Assembly (NCBI GenBank): GCA_902566705.1
Contig: CACFJT010000004.1
Span: 1-64,000, forward strand
Source of the DNA: an uncultured Pelagibacteraceae bacterium
Lineage (GTDB): Bacteria > Pseudomonadota > Alphaproteobacteria > Pelagibacterales > Pelagibacteraceae
Reading direction: 5' to 3'
DNA: 64,000 nt
The position numbers were made by a program, and so were the translations under genes. Below are positions 43,581 through 52,496 of this stretch, piece by piece; within the stretch, counting starts at the first letter, position 1; each line of letters begins with the position of its first letter. Under the pieces are notes generated by a model. It was not told where the DNA came from, did not search any database, and worked only from the letters and a program-made list of their open reading frames with translations.

Positions 43581-44549
43581 GTGAAAGTTGAAAGCTCTAC
43601 AATTCAAAATAAATTTCTAAGAGTTCAAACTCTTAATTATGGTTCTAGTCTTTTTGAAGTTTATCACAAGAAAAAGAAAATAAATTTAATTTTAAATTTA
43701 GGATCAAAAAAAAACTATCTTTACAAACACCCAAGTGTTGGATCGACATGTGGTAGATATGCAGGTAGAATTTCTAATGCAAAATTTAAAATAGGTAATA
43801 AAAATTTTTTTTTAAATGCAAATGAGGGAAAAAATATACTTCATGGTGGTAAAGTTGGTTTTTCAATTCTCCCGTGGACAAAATTAAATCAAACAAAAGA
43901 CAAAATAGTATATCAAATCCATTCAACAGATAAAGATCAGGGATTTCCAGGCAATTTAATTGTCAATTGTACTTATCAATTAAGAAATAAATTTCTCATT
44001 ATAAAATATGAATATAAATCTAATAAAAGTACTCATGTTAATTTAACTAATCATAGTTATTGGAATTTAGAACAAAATAAAAAAAATATGATTTATAACC
44101 ATGAGTTAAAATTAAACTCATCTAAATACCTTCAAATAAATAAAAATTATATCCCAACTGGTAGATTTAAAAATATAAAAAAATCTATTTACGATTTTTC
44201 AAAATTTGAAAACATTGAAAAAAAGTTAGTTTATTTTAAAAATAAAAAGCTTGATACTAAATTTAAAGGTTTTGATACTACTTTTATTATAAAAAAAAAT
44301 ATAAGAAATTATGTTGGAACTTTAAAAAATAATAATACTAATATTCAAGTTGATTTTTTTTCAAATTTACCTGGCGTTCAACTATATTCAGCACAAAATC
44401 TAAATTACAAAAAAAGATTATTTCCTTATCAAGGCATTTGTTTAGAAACACAATATTTTCCTGATACACCTAATAAAAAAAACTTTCCAAGCACTTTAAT
44501 TAAACCTAATAAAATGTATACATGCTTTACAAAAATCAAAATTAGTTAA
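43581..44549 (+). CDS. Aldose 1-epimerase (GalM family)
   Basis: A 322-residue mutarotase-fold protein with a GTG start preceded by CTAGG. CGRYAGRISNAKF, ILHGG, the catalytic histidine in NLTNHSYWNL and the catalytic glutamate in CLETQYFPDTPN are intact. It interconverts the anomers of imported aldoses, which would feed the neighbouring SDR dehydrogenase. The protein is lysine- and asparagine-rich, as is usual in AT-rich genomes. Confidence 0.9.
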   Translation: MKVESSTIQNKFLRVQTLNYGSSLFEVYHKKKKINLILNLGSKKNYLYKHPSVGSTCGRYAGRISNAKFKIGNKNFFLNANEGKNILHGGKVGFSILPWTKLNQTKDKIVYQIHSTDKDQGFPGNLIVNCTYQLRNKFLIIKYEYKSNKSTHVNLTNHSYWNLEQNKKNMIYNHELKLNSSKYLQINKNYIPTGRFKNIKKSIYDFSKFENIEKKLVYFKNKKLDTKFKGFDTTFIIKKNIRNYVGTLKNNNTNIQVDFFSNLPGVQLYSAQNLNYKKRLFPYQGICLETQYFPDTPNKKNFPSTLIKPNKMYTCFTKIKIS

Positions 44550-44552
44550 TTT

Positions 44553-45590
44553 ATGTGTAAAAGAATAAATATTTCAATTGTTGGAACAGGATTAATGGGT
44601 TTACAACATATAAAAGCTATTCAAAAATCAAAGAAAGCAAATCTTCATTCAATAGTAGATATTAGCAATAATGCAAAAAATTTATCAAAAAAATTTAAAA
44701 TTCCATTGTATTCAAATGTATCAGATCTTTTAAACTCAAAAAAACTTGATGCTGTAATAGTTGCTACTCCTAATCAATTGCATGAAAAACATACTGTAAG
44801 TTTTTTAAAAAATAAAATACCTGTCTTGTTAGAAAAACCTATTTCAGACAACATTCAATCTGCAAAAAAAATTATAGTTAGTGCCTATAAGAATAAAACT
44901 CCATTGCTAATTGGATATCATCGTAGACACAATTCAATAGTCTCTAAAGTAAAAGAAGTTATTGACAAAGGCAAATTAGGTAAAATTGTTTCTGCAAACG
45001 TTTTGTGTTGGTTGTATAAACACAAAGCATATTATAAAGAAAAATGGAGAGTTAGCAAAGGTGGTGGGCCTTTAGGCATTAATTTAGTTCATGACATTGA
45101 TATGATTTGTTATTTATTGGGTTCAATAAAATATGTTCAAGCATTTACAACAAATATAACCAGAAAATTTAAAGTAGAAGATACAGCTACAATAAGCTTG
45201 GTCTTTAATTCAGGAGCACTTTGTACACTAAATTTATCAGATACAATTGTTGCACCATGGAGTTATGAATTAACTGCCGGAGAAAATCCTGCATACCCAA
45301 TTACAAACCAGTCTGCATATATGATTGGAGGCACAAAAGGTTCTTTACAGTTTCCTAATCTTAAATTTTGGTTCTATAAAAAAGAACGAAGCTGGTGGAA
45401 AAAGATTTTTGTTAATGAAGATAAAAACAAAAAAGATGACAATACATTAGTAAACCAAATTGACCATTTTGCTGATGTAGTGACTAAAAAAGCCAAACCA
45501 AAAGTGAATGGTAATGATGGTTTAACTTCTCTCAAAATTTTTGCAGCAATAACTAAAAGTGCAAAAACTGGTAAAAAAGTAAGAATATAA
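44553..45590 (+). CDS. Gfo/Idh/MocA family oxidoreductase
   Basis: A 345-residue dehydrogenase. ISIVGTGLMGLQHIKAI is the nucleotide-binding motif, LLEKPISDN the catalytic motif, and NLVHDIDMICYLLG supplies the active-site histidine and aspartate. It is the last gene of the sugar import and oxidation run, 3 bp after the epimerase gene. The substrate is probably a sugar, but the family is broad. It is the fourth family member in this window. Confidence 0.86.
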   Translation: MCKRINISIVGTGLMGLQHIKAIQKSKKANLHSIVDISNNAKNLSKKFKIPLYSNVSDLLNSKKLDAVIVATPNQLHEKHTVSFLKNKIPVLLEKPISDNIQSAKKIIVSAYKNKTPLLIGYHRRHNSIVSKVKEVIDKGKLGKIVSANVLCWLYKHKAYYKEKWRVSKGGGPLGINLVHDIDMICYLLGSIKYVQAFTTNITRKFKVEDTATISLVFNSGALCTLNLSDTIVAPWSYELTAGENPAYPITNQSAYMIGGTKGSLQFPNLKFWFYKKERSWWKKIFVNEDKNKKDDNTLVNQIDHFADVVTKKAKPKVNGNDGLTSLKIFAAITKSAKTGKKVRI

Positions 45591-45651
45591 AATTTTTATT
45601 AAAATTTAAATCATTCATTGTTTTGACATATTTTATTTGTTAACTTTTTAC

Positions 45652-46161
45652 ATGAAAAAAATTATCTTACTTGTTTTATTTAGTTTATTATTTTTCTCAA
45701 ATTCAAATGCTGCATGTGATGATCCTTTAACAGAAGGTGTAGATTATTCTAATTGTAGATTTTCAGACTCTCAAGATTTACAAGGCAGCTTTCTTCCAAA
45801 TTCAAATCTTTCTTTTGCAAGTTTTATTCAAGTAAATTTTGATAAAAGTATTATGATGACATCAAATTTATCATTTGGAACTTTCCCTGAGTCTACATTT
45901 GTAAGAGCTAATCTCTATGAATCAATTTCTATAGGTGCAAACTTTGAAAAAACTAATTTTACTGGAGCTAACTTAACTAGAGTTGATTTTATGGGTGCAA
46001 CATTGATTGAAGCCAATTTTCAAAACTCTAACTTAATGGAAGCTAATTTTACATCATCTAATATTATAAATGCTAATTTTGATGGAGCTAATTTAACTGG
46101 AGCTACTTGGACTAATGGTCAAAAGTGTGGACCAGAGTCGATTGGTACTTGTAAACAATAA
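45652..46161 (+). CDS. Exported pentapeptide-repeat protein
   Basis: The ATG at 45652 (MKKIILLVLFSLLFFSNSNA) gives a clear signal peptide cleaved before ACDDP; the TTG at 45637 in the track only adds five residues. The mature part of about 150 residues has pentapeptide repeats of the A(N/D)Lxx type (GANFEKTNFTGANLTRVDFM and on), forming a right-handed beta-helix in the periplasm. A cysteine pair near each end might make disulfides. Function is unknown; it is followed by a small cytoplasmic protein gene after 3 bp. Confidence 0.85.
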   Translation: MKKIILLVLFSLLFFSNSNAACDDPLTEGVDYSNCRFSDSQDLQGSFLPNSNLSFASFIQVNFDKSIMMTSNLSFGTFPESTFVRANLYESISIGANFEKTNFTGANLTRVDFMGATLIEANFQNSNLMEANFTSSNIINANFDGANLTGATWTNGQKCGPESIGTCKQ

Positions 46162-46164
46162 TCA

Positions 46165-46458
46165 ATGAATTCCTCAGTAAATACTGATGATGTTATTTTT
46201 AATTTTTTTAAACAAATTTGTGATGAAAAAGATGATCAAAAATGTGTTGAGCTTGGGAAAGAATGGATAAAAGCAATGGAAACAAATTTGTCTGAAATGG
46301 AGAAAAACTTAAATGGAGCCGATTACATTAAACATAAAGATGATATTCAAAGTAACAGAAACCATCTTAAGAGCTTAAAAAATAAAACTTCATCCGAGTG
46401 GAGAGAATACGCTACACAATGTATGATCGATATAATGAACCACAAAAATCAGAAATAA
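46165..46458 (+). CDS. Small hypothetical protein (97 aa)
   Basis: I do not recognise this 97-residue protein. It is charged and probably helical, with cysteines at FKQICDEKDDQKCVELG and near the C-terminus in ATQCMIDIM. No signal peptide or membrane segment is seen. It follows the pentapeptide-repeat gene after 3 bp and is probably cotranscribed with it. The TPP riboswitch of the next gene starts about 50 bp downstream. Confidence 0.6.
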   Translation: MNSSVNTDDVIFNFFKQICDEKDDQKCVELGKEWIKAMETNLSEMEKNLNGADYIKHKDDIQSNRNHLKSLKNKTSSEWREYATQCMIDIMNHKNQK

Positions 46459-46510
46459 TTAAATTTTAAAAAGACTTTCCATAATAAAAAAAATGTATTA
46501 AGTATATTAA

Positions 46511-46576
46511 CAAGGGGTGTCTTAACAGACTGAGATCATACCCAAAGAACCTGTCCGGTAATTCAGAAAGGGATAA
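46511..46576 (+). ncRNA. TPP riboswitch (THI element)
   Basis: The conserved THI-box segments are in order: AGGGGTGTC, then CTGAGATCATACCC, then AAGAACCTG, TCCGGTAATTC and the closing AGAAAGGGATA. The P3 arm is very short. The last segment, AAAGGGA, is also the likely Shine-Dalgarno, ending 5 bp before the ATG of the downstream symporter, so binding of thiamine pyrophosphate would be expected to block translation. No terminator follows it. Confidence 0.95.
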
Positions 46577-46577
46577 A

Positions 46578-48017
46578 ATGGATAAAACATATTTTTTAAC
46601 TCAATCAACCTCATTAATATTAGTTATTACAATCAGTTTAATATTTGCTTTCTTGGGAATTTTTCATTCTAAAAAATTTAAAGGAATTAATAATTATTTA
46701 ACTGCAAATAGAAACATTGGTTTATTTTCACTTACTACAAGTCTTGTAGCATCAGCTTTAGGAGCCTGGATTCTATTTGGTCCAGTTGCGGCTGCAACAT
46801 GGGGTGGAGTAGGTGCTATTATTGGATATGCATTAGGTACAGCTTTTCCAATGATTTTCTTAATTTATTTTGGAAAAAAAATTAGAAATGAATTTCCAAG
46901 GGGGTCTTCTTTAGTTGAGTTTATGAGAAAGAAATTTAGAAAAAGCCTATTTAAGTTAATTTTGTTAATGACAATCTTTTATATGTTCATTTTTCTTTGT
47001 GCAGAAGTAACGGCGGTTGCTGTATTAATCAATTATATATCTGGAACAGAATTATGGATTACAGCGTTAATAGTTTTGGTAGCTACCTTAAGCTATACTC
47101 TTTATGGGGGATTAAGAGCATCAATATTTACTGATAATATTCAAATGATTGTAATTGGTATTATGCTATTTATTTTAATTTCAATTATTAGTTCCTCTTC
47201 AGGAAATAATTTTTCTTTTAATTTAATTCATGAGAAAAATCCTCAATTATTAAGTTCAAAATATATTCCAGGGTACACTGCTGGATTAACCTTTTTTATT
47301 GCAGTTGCAGCAACCAATTTGTTTCATCAAGGAAATTGGCAAAGAGTATATGCAGCAAAAGATTATCAAACATTAAAAGGGGGTTTGTTAATTTCTTTCT
47401 TTATTATTGTTCCAATTGTTTTCTTAATGGGTTTTATTGGAATGGTTTCATTTTCAATGGATCCATCTATTAGACCTGATTTAGGATTTTTTATTTTATT
47501 ATTAAAAGATCAAACAGAAATTTTGTCCTTATTGATTGTTATCCTTGGTCTTGCATTAACAATTTCGACTGTTGATACTTTGGTTAATGCTATTTCTAGT
47601 TTGTTTGTAGTTGATGGTACAGCAACTTTTAATTTAGATAAAAAAACTAATTATTTAAAAATATCTAAATATTTCATTTTAATATTGTCTGTAATTGCTT
47701 TTGGTGTTGCCTCAAAAGGATTTGATATTTTATATTTATTCTTACTTGCAGATTTATTTTGTTGTGCTTTTGTAGTAACTGTTTTTTATAGTTTCTATAA
47801 CAAAGTTAATGAAAATGTTGCTTATGTTTCAATTATAGTTGGCCTTGTAGCTGGATTTTTAATGTTTCCATTTCCAGATTTTTCCAAAAGTTTATTAGTT
47901 GGAGTAATTTTTCCTACAGATTTTTTTTCACCTTTTATAGCTGAATATTTATTATTTTTATCTTTTTTGATTGCAACTTTCTTGCCTGCAATAATTTTGA
48001 AAACTAAATTTAGATAG
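46578..48017 (+). CDS. thiV: SSS-family sodium symporter, ThiV-like thiamin-precursor transporter
   Basis: A 479-residue sodium:solute symporter with about 13 membrane segments; TTSLVASALGAWILFGPVAA, YTLYGGLRASIFTDNIQMI and ATNLFHQGNWQRVYAA are SSS features. In cultured SAR11, which needs an external pyrimidine precursor (HMP/AmMP) of thiamin, an SSS gene under a TPP riboswitch was named thiV and proposed as its importer; the same arrangement here supports that role. The start is fixed by the riboswitch-borne Shine-Dalgarno. It overlaps the convergent thioredoxin-like gene by 8 bp. Confidence 0.9.
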   Translation: MDKTYFLTQSTSLILVITISLIFAFLGIFHSKKFKGINNYLTANRNIGLFSLTTSLVASALGAWILFGPVAAATWGGVGAIIGYALGTAFPMIFLIYFGKKIRNEFPRGSSLVEFMRKKFRKSLFKLILLMTIFYMFIFLCAEVTAVAVLINYISGTELWITALIVLVATLSYTLYGGLRASIFTDNIQMIVIGIMLFILISIISSSSGNNFSFNLIHEKNPQLLSSKYIPGYTAGLTFFIAVAATNLFHQGNWQRVYAAKDYQTLKGGLLISFFIIVPIVFLMGFIGMVSFSMDPSIRPDLGFFILLLKDQTEILSLLIVILGLALTISTVDTLVNAISSLFVVDGTATFNLDKKTNYLKISKYFILILSVIAFGVASKGFDILYLFLLADLFCCAFVVTVFYSFYNKVNENVAYVSIIVGLVAGFLMFPFPDFSKSLLVGVIFPTDFFSPFIAEYLLFLSFLIATFLPAIILKTKFR

Positions 48018-48378
48018 AGGATTTTAAAGCGTCATATATAAGTTCTTTGGTGGTCTCACCAATACTTCTGTAAACTTCTTTATTATCCTTAAAAATTAAA
48101 AGTGTTGTTTGATATTGAACATTAAAAAATTGAGCAATTTCTTTATTTGTTACATCAAAAGCAAAGTATTCCATATTATCAAAATCTTTTTTTGCTTTTT
48201 TTAGCACTTCCATTTGACCTGCACATGATGAGCAATATTTAATCCAAGAACTTACCACAACAATTTTTCCATCCGATAGAGCTTTATCAAATAATTGTTT
48301 ATTATAAGTTGTTTCTTTACCAGTTGCTTTAGAAGTTAATGCTAATACAAAACAAAGAAATACTAAAAATTTTTTCAT
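48010..48378 (-). CDS. Exported thioredoxin-like protein
   Basis: A 122-residue protein with a signal peptide (MKKFLVFLCFVLALTSKATG) and a thioredoxin fold. The redox pair is C49-SS-C52 in WIKYCSSCAGQ, and YQTTLLIFKDNKEVYRSIG marks the later part, where the usual cis-proline position is occupied by threonine. It resembles the C-terminal domain of DsbD-type proteins. It would act in the periplasm on thiols; the partner is unknown. Confidence 0.8.
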   Translation of the reverse strand: MKKFLVFLCFVLALTSKATGKETTYNKQLFDKALSDGKIVVVSSWIKYCSSCAGQMEVLKKAKKDFDNMEYFAFDVTNKEIAQFFNVQYQTTLLIFKDNKEVYRSIGETTKELIYDALKSSI

Positions 48379-48448
48379 AAGTTATTTCATTTATCTGAAA
48401 TTTTAATTTATTGTAATACAATAAATTGTCTCTATATATGATTATTAA

Positions 48449-49384
48449 ATGTCTAGGGATCAAATTACGATAAATAACTTATCAAAAGTCTATGACAATG
48501 GATTTGAAGCATTAAAAAACATAAATCTTAACATTAAAAAGGGAGAAATTTTTGCGATGCTTGGACCAAATGGCGCAGGAAAGACTACTCTTATAAGTAT
48601 TATCTGTGGAATAGTAAGACCATCTTCAGGCAAAGTTACTGTGGACGAATTTGATATTATTGACGATTATAGAGAAACAAGGTCAAAAATTGGTTTAGTT
48701 CCACAAGAGCTTACTCTGGAACAATTTGAAACCGTATTTAATAACGTTTCCTATTCTAGAGGTCTATATGGAAAGAAACCTGACTCAAAACATATTGAGA
48801 AAGTTTTAAAAGATTTGAGTTTATGGGATAAAAAAGATTTAAGACTTAGACAGTTATCTGGAGGAATGAAAAGAAGAGTTTTGATTGCAAAAGCATTATC
48901 TCATGAACCAACTATTTTGTTTTTAGATGAACCAACTGCTGGAGTTGATGTTGAGTTAAGACAAGATATGTGGAAAGTTGTTGAGAATTTAAGAAAAACT
49001 GGTGTTACAATAATTTTAACTACACACTACATAGAAGAAGCAGAGGCTATTGCAGATAGAGTGGGAGTAATCAATCAAGGAGAAATCATAGTTATTGATG
49101 AAACAAAAGAATTATTAAAGAAAATGGGTCATAAGAAACTTACAGTAGACTTACAGGAAGAAGTCAAAGAAATACCAAACAGTTTAGAAAAATATAATCT
49201 GGAAATTGGAAAAGATAAAATATCAATTGATTATACTTACAATGTTCAAGCAAAACAAACTGGTATTACAAATTTACTTCAAGATTTAAAAGATGCAGGA
49301 TTTAAACTGAAGGATCTAAAAACAGAACAGAGTACACTAGAAAAGATTTTTGTCAGTTTAGTAAAGGAAAACAATGAAATTTAA
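48449..49384 (+). CDS. ABC-2 type exporter ATPase
   Basis: A 311-residue ATPase. Walker [10 protein letters not shown] is near residue 40, the signature is [15 protein letters not shown] and Walker [13 protein letters not shown]; the C-terminal 80 residues form the accessory domain typical of drug-type exporters. It overlaps the permease gene by 11 bp. The pair resembles YadG/YadH (ABC-2) exporters; the substrate is unknown. Confidence 0.93.
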   Translation: MSRDQITINNLSKVYDNGFEALKNINLNIKKGEIFAMLGPNGAGKTTLISIICGIVRPSSGKVTVDEFDIIDDYRETRSKIGLVPQELTLEQFETVFNNVSYSRGLYGKKPDSKHIEKVLKDLSLWDKKDLRLRQLSGGMKRRVLIAKALSHEPTILFLDEPTAGVDVELRQDMWKVVENLRKTGVTIILTTHYIEEAEAIADRVGVINQGEIIVIDETKELLKKMGHKKLTVDLQEEVKEIPNSLEKYNLEIGKDKISIDYTYNVQAKQTGITNLLQDLKDAGFKLKDLKTEQSTLEKIFVSLVKENNEI

Positions 49385-50141
49385 TTATTATGCATTTAAA
49401 GCAATTTATCTTCATGAGATGGATAGATTTAGACGAACATTGATGCAATCTTTATTATCGCCAGTATTATCTACTTCTCTATATTTTATTGTTTTTGGTT
49501 CAGTAATCGGAGGGTATGTTGAAAATATTGATGGCATTAGTTATGGATCATATATTGTTCCTGGTTTGTTGATGCTTACATTATTAACTCAATCAATTAG
49601 TAACACATCTTTTGGTATTTTTTTTCCTAAATTTAATGGAACAATTTATGAAATTTTAGCAGCGCCAATATCAACATTAGAAATAGTTCTTGCTTTTGTT
49701 GGCGCAGGTGCAACTAAAACTTTAATTGTAGGTTGTATGATATTTATTACTTCAACTTTTTTTGTTGAAGTAGAAGTACAATTCCCAATATTAATGATTT
49801 TTCTTTTAGTATTAGTTTCATTTACTTTTGCATTATTTGGTTTTTTAATTGGATTGATGAGTTCTAACTTCGAACAAATGTCAATAATTCCCACACTTGT
49901 TATAACTCCAATGGTTTTTTTAGGTGGAAGTTTATATTCTTTAGATATGCTTCCAGAGTTTTGGCAAATAGTTACATATTTTAATCCAGTAGTATACCTA
50001 ATCAATGGATTAAGATTTTCATTTTATGGAGTATCAGATTTTAATATATGGATAAGTGTTGGTTTAATGTTAAGTTTTTTGATTATTTGTATAGTGATAG
50101 TAACAGGTCTTCTTAAAAAAGGTTATAATATTAAAACATAA
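49374..50141 (+). CDS. ABC-2 type exporter permease
   Basis: A 255-residue permease with six membrane segments. [21 protein letters not shown] at the N-terminus, [21 protein letters not shown] and the [17 protein letters not shown] region near the C-terminus are typical of the YadH/NodJ-like ABC-2 family. It works with the overlapping ATPase gene. A small membrane-protein ORF and an acetyltransferase gene follow within a few bases. Confidence 0.92.
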   Translation: MKFNYYAFKAIYLHEMDRFRRTLMQSLLSPVLSTSLYFIVFGSVIGGYVENIDGISYGSYIVPGLLMLTLLTQSISNTSFGIFFPKFNGTIYEILAAPISTLEIVLAFVGAGATKTLIVGCMIFITSTFFVEVEVQFPILMIFLLVLVSFTFALFGFLIGLMSSNFEQMSIIPTLVITPMVFLGGSLYSLDMLPEFWQIVTYFNPVVYLINGLRFSFYGVSDFNIWISVGLMLSFLIICIVIVTGLLKKGYNIKT

Positions 50142-50144
50142 ATA

Positions 50145-50309
50145 ATGATTAAATATATTCTTCCAGCTATTATTATTTTTTTGATTGTTTTATTTTGGGA
50201 GAAAATTACTGAATTTGTAGAAAAAAAATTCAATATTAAGCTTAATTATATTGTCGTTAGTTCCATTATTGCTGCAATAGCGATTATTCTTTTGCTCCTA
50301 AATTACTGA
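50145..50309 (+). CDS. Small membrane protein (54 aa), not in the ORF track
   Basis: ATG at 50145, 3 bp after the permease stop, opens a 54-residue frame ending TGA at 50309, 5 bp before the next start. It has two hydrophobic segments, ILPAIIIFLIVLFW and VSSIIAAIAIILLLL, joined by a short charged linker (EKITEFVEKKFNIK). It fills the gap exactly and shares the strand of both neighbours, which supports it being a gene. No family recognised; it may be an accessory to the exporter. Confidence 0.65.
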   Translation: MIKYILPAIIIFLIVLFWEKITEFVEKKFNIKLNYIVVSSIIAAIAIILLLLNY

Positions 50310-50314
50310 GATTT

Positions 50315-50584
50315 ATGATCACTTTGGAGGTTTCTAAATTTGAAATTGAGGAAACTGAGGGTGTTTTTACTTTTAAAAATGAAAATACAACAATAGGCTT
50401 TGTTAGATTTAACGAGATAGGTGAGATAGAGTATATTTTTGTTAATCCAATTTTTAGAAAACAAGGGTTAGCAACTAAATTATTACGATTAGTAAAACAA
50501 AAAACTGGAAAAGAAATAATTCTTCAGGAACCAATTAGCCCATTAGGGTCGAAATTATTAAAATCATTAAATAAATGGAAATAA
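50315..50584 (+). CDS. Small GNAT-type acetyltransferase
   Basis: An 89-residue minimal GNAT-like protein. FVNPIFRKQGLATKLLRLVK carries the acetyl-CoA binding R/QxxGxA motif, preceded by the strand IGEIEYI. It is shorter than most GNATs (about 140 residues), lacking the N-terminal strands. Its 3' end overlaps the TauE/SafE gene by 10 bp. The substrate is unknown. Confidence 0.75.
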   Translation: MITLEVSKFEIEETEGVFTFKNENTTIGFVRFNEIGEIEYIFVNPIFRKQGLATKLLRLVKQKTGKEIILQEPISPLGSKLLKSLNKWK

Positions 50585-51321
50585 ACTTATTATTTTTTTT
50601 AACAGTTGTTCCAGCAATAATTTTATACGGCATTGCAAAATCAGGCCTAGGCGGATCAATGACTTTAATTTCTGTTCCATTAATGACAATAGTGATGCCG
50701 CTAAATCAAGCTTTAGGAATTATTTTACCAATTTTAATATTTTCAGATTTTATTGCTGTTTATAAATATAGAAAAGAATTTGACTTAGGAACTTTAAAAT
50801 TAATGGTTCCATTTGCAGCTATTGGTATATTTATTGGATCACTAACTTTTTCATATTTTTCAGAGGAATTGTTAAAATTTATTATTGGAGTTATGGGATT
50901 CTTGTTTGCAGGTCATTACTTTTTTTTTAAAAAAAACAAAGAAAAAAAATCAGAAAAAAACTTTTTAAAAGGTGGTGCTTGCTCGGTGGTAGCAGGATTT
51001 ACAAGTTTCTGTGTACATGCGGGAGGAACACCTACTAGTCTTTATTTACTTCCACTTAGAATGCAAAAAGAAATTTATGTAGGCACAAGAATATTTTTTT
51101 TTACTTTTGTAAATATAATTAAACTTCCACTGTATATTAGTTTATCAATGATAAACTTTGAGTCTTTCAAACAGTCAGCAACATTGTTTCCAGTTGCATT
51201 ATTTGGAATATTAATTGGATATCAATTACTTAAAATTATTGAGGAAAAATTATTTTATAATATTTTATATGCTCTAATTTTTGCTACTAGTGCAAAGCTT
51301 TTGTATGATTATCTGATATGA
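50575..51321 (+). CDS. TauE/SafE-family anion permease (second copy)
   Basis: A 248-residue membrane protein with about eight hydrophobic segments and the TauE/SafE features YGIAKSGLGGSMTLISVPLM and FTSFCVHAGGTPTSLYLLP. It is clearly different from the copy at 7466, so the two probably carry different small anions. It overlaps the GNAT gene by 10 bp. The 51-bp spacer downstream contains no clear signal. Confidence 0.87.
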   Translation: MEINLLFFLTVVPAIILYGIAKSGLGGSMTLISVPLMTIVMPLNQALGIILPILIFSDFIAVYKYRKEFDLGTLKLMVPFAAIGIFIGSLTFSYFSEELLKFIIGVMGFLFAGHYFFFKKNKEKKSEKNFLKGGACSVVAGFTSFCVHAGGTPTSLYLLPLRMQKEIYVGTRIFFFTFVNIIKLPLYISLSMINFESFKQSATLFPVALFGILIGYQLLKIIEEKLFYNILYALIFATSAKLLYDYLI

Positions 51322-51372
51322 TTTAATAACGCATTAAAAATTTCAAATAAATGATAGATAATTAATATTAAA

Positions 51373-51927
51373 ATGAAAAAAAAATTTAATCCAAGAATTA
51401 AAGCAAGATTAAGAAAAAATAGACAGGTTTTAACTAAAAATATTGATAATTTTTTTGGGTGGGTTAAAGGTGCAAAACTTATTGAGCTTAAAGAATGTAA
51501 TCCCGAAGAGGATCCAGTTAGACCAGAATTGGATAATAAGTTCAGAACAGGATATGGAAGAAAAATTTTTGGTGTTGAATATCAAGGAGAAATTCATGCC
51601 GTAATGTGTTTTGCTTACACAAATGAAATTCCAAAAAGTGTTGAAGAGTTAGAAAAGTTAAGCACTGATGCATTTCTACAAACTGCTATGAGAGATCAAT
51701 CAGGTGGTCAAATAGCCGTTGCTTATACTGTCTGGTCCAAAAAAAAAGGTGGGGGAAAATTAATTGTAAAAGAAGTATTTAAAAATATAAAAAAATCCAA
51801 TCATTTAAATAGATTGGTAACCCTTTCACCACTAACAGAAATGGCAACTAATTTTCATGAAAGAAATGGAGCTAAATTAATTCAAATCAACGAAACTACA
51901 CAAAATTTTGAATACAAAGTTATGTAA
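51373..51927 (+). CDS. Uncharacterised protein, possibly GNAT-like (184 aa)
   Basis: The first 20 residues are very basic (KKKFNPRIKARLRKNRQ). The middle has FGVEYQGEIHAVMCFAYTN and a conserved-looking AMRDQSGGQIAVAYTVWSKK. The C-terminal part has RLVTLSPLTEMATNFHERNG, which recalls the last strands of GNAT-type acyltransferases. I cannot name the family. It is followed by the SOUL-protein gene after 2 bp. A catalytic role on an acyl donor is a guess; a nucleic-acid-binding N-terminus is possible. Confidence 0.6.
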   Translation: MKKKFNPRIKARLRKNRQVLTKNIDNFFGWVKGAKLIELKECNPEEDPVRPELDNKFRTGYGRKIFGVEYQGEIHAVMCFAYTNEIPKSVEELEKLSTDAFLQTAMRDQSGGQIAVAYTVWSKKKGGGKLIVKEVFKNIKKSNHLNRLVTLSPLTEMATNFHERNGAKLIQINETTQNFEYKVM

Positions 51928-51929
51928 CA

Positions 51930-52496
51930 ATGAGAATAATTAAACTTTATTTTATAGTATTTTGTACTTTATTTATTTTACCATATTCTGCAGTTATGGC
52001 TTATGAAGAAGCAAATTATGAAGTTGTCTCAAAAAATGAGGTATATGAGATTAGGAAATATTCTGATCGTTTAGCGGTAGAAACAATGACATCTGGAATA
52101 GATAGTAACTTTAGAAAATTATTTAATTACATTTCAGGTAGAAATGATACCCAGGAGAAAATTAAAATGACAACTCCAGTTACCCAAGTCGAGAAAAATG
52201 GAAATATGAGTATGCAATTTTATTTACCTTCTAAATTTAATTCAGAAAATACACCAAATCCAAGCAGTAAAGATGTTAAAATAGTTAATATTGAAGGGGG
52301 ATACTACGCGGTGTTGAGGTATTCTGGGCGAGCATCAGATGGAAATTTTCTTAAACATAAAGAAATTTTAGAAAAAGAGTTACAAAAAAATAGCATATCA
52401 ATTATAAGCCCACCAATTAGAGCAACATATGACAGTCCATTTACCTTACCAATGAATAGAAGAAATGAGGCTATGTTTAAAGTGGAATTAAATTGA
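51930..52496 (+). CDS. SOUL-family haem-binding protein, exported
   Basis: A 188-residue protein with a signal peptide ending near VMAYEE. YEVVSKNEVYEIRKYSDRLA, KIKMTTPVTQVEKNG and the C-terminal YDSPFTLPMNRRNEAMFKV are hallmarks of SOUL/HBP23-type haem-binding proteins. It probably binds a tetrapyrrole in the periplasm. Its stop overlaps the TTG start of the next gene (TTGA). Confidence 0.9.
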   Translation: MRIIKLYFIVFCTLFILPYSAVMAYEEANYEVVSKNEVYEIRKYSDRLAVETMTSGIDSNFRKLFNYISGRNDTQEKIKMTTPVTQVEKNGNMSMQFYLPSKFNSENTPNPSSKDVKIVNIEGGYYAVLRYSGRASDGNFLKHKEILEKELQKNSISIISPPIRATYDSPFTLPMNRRNEAMFKVELN

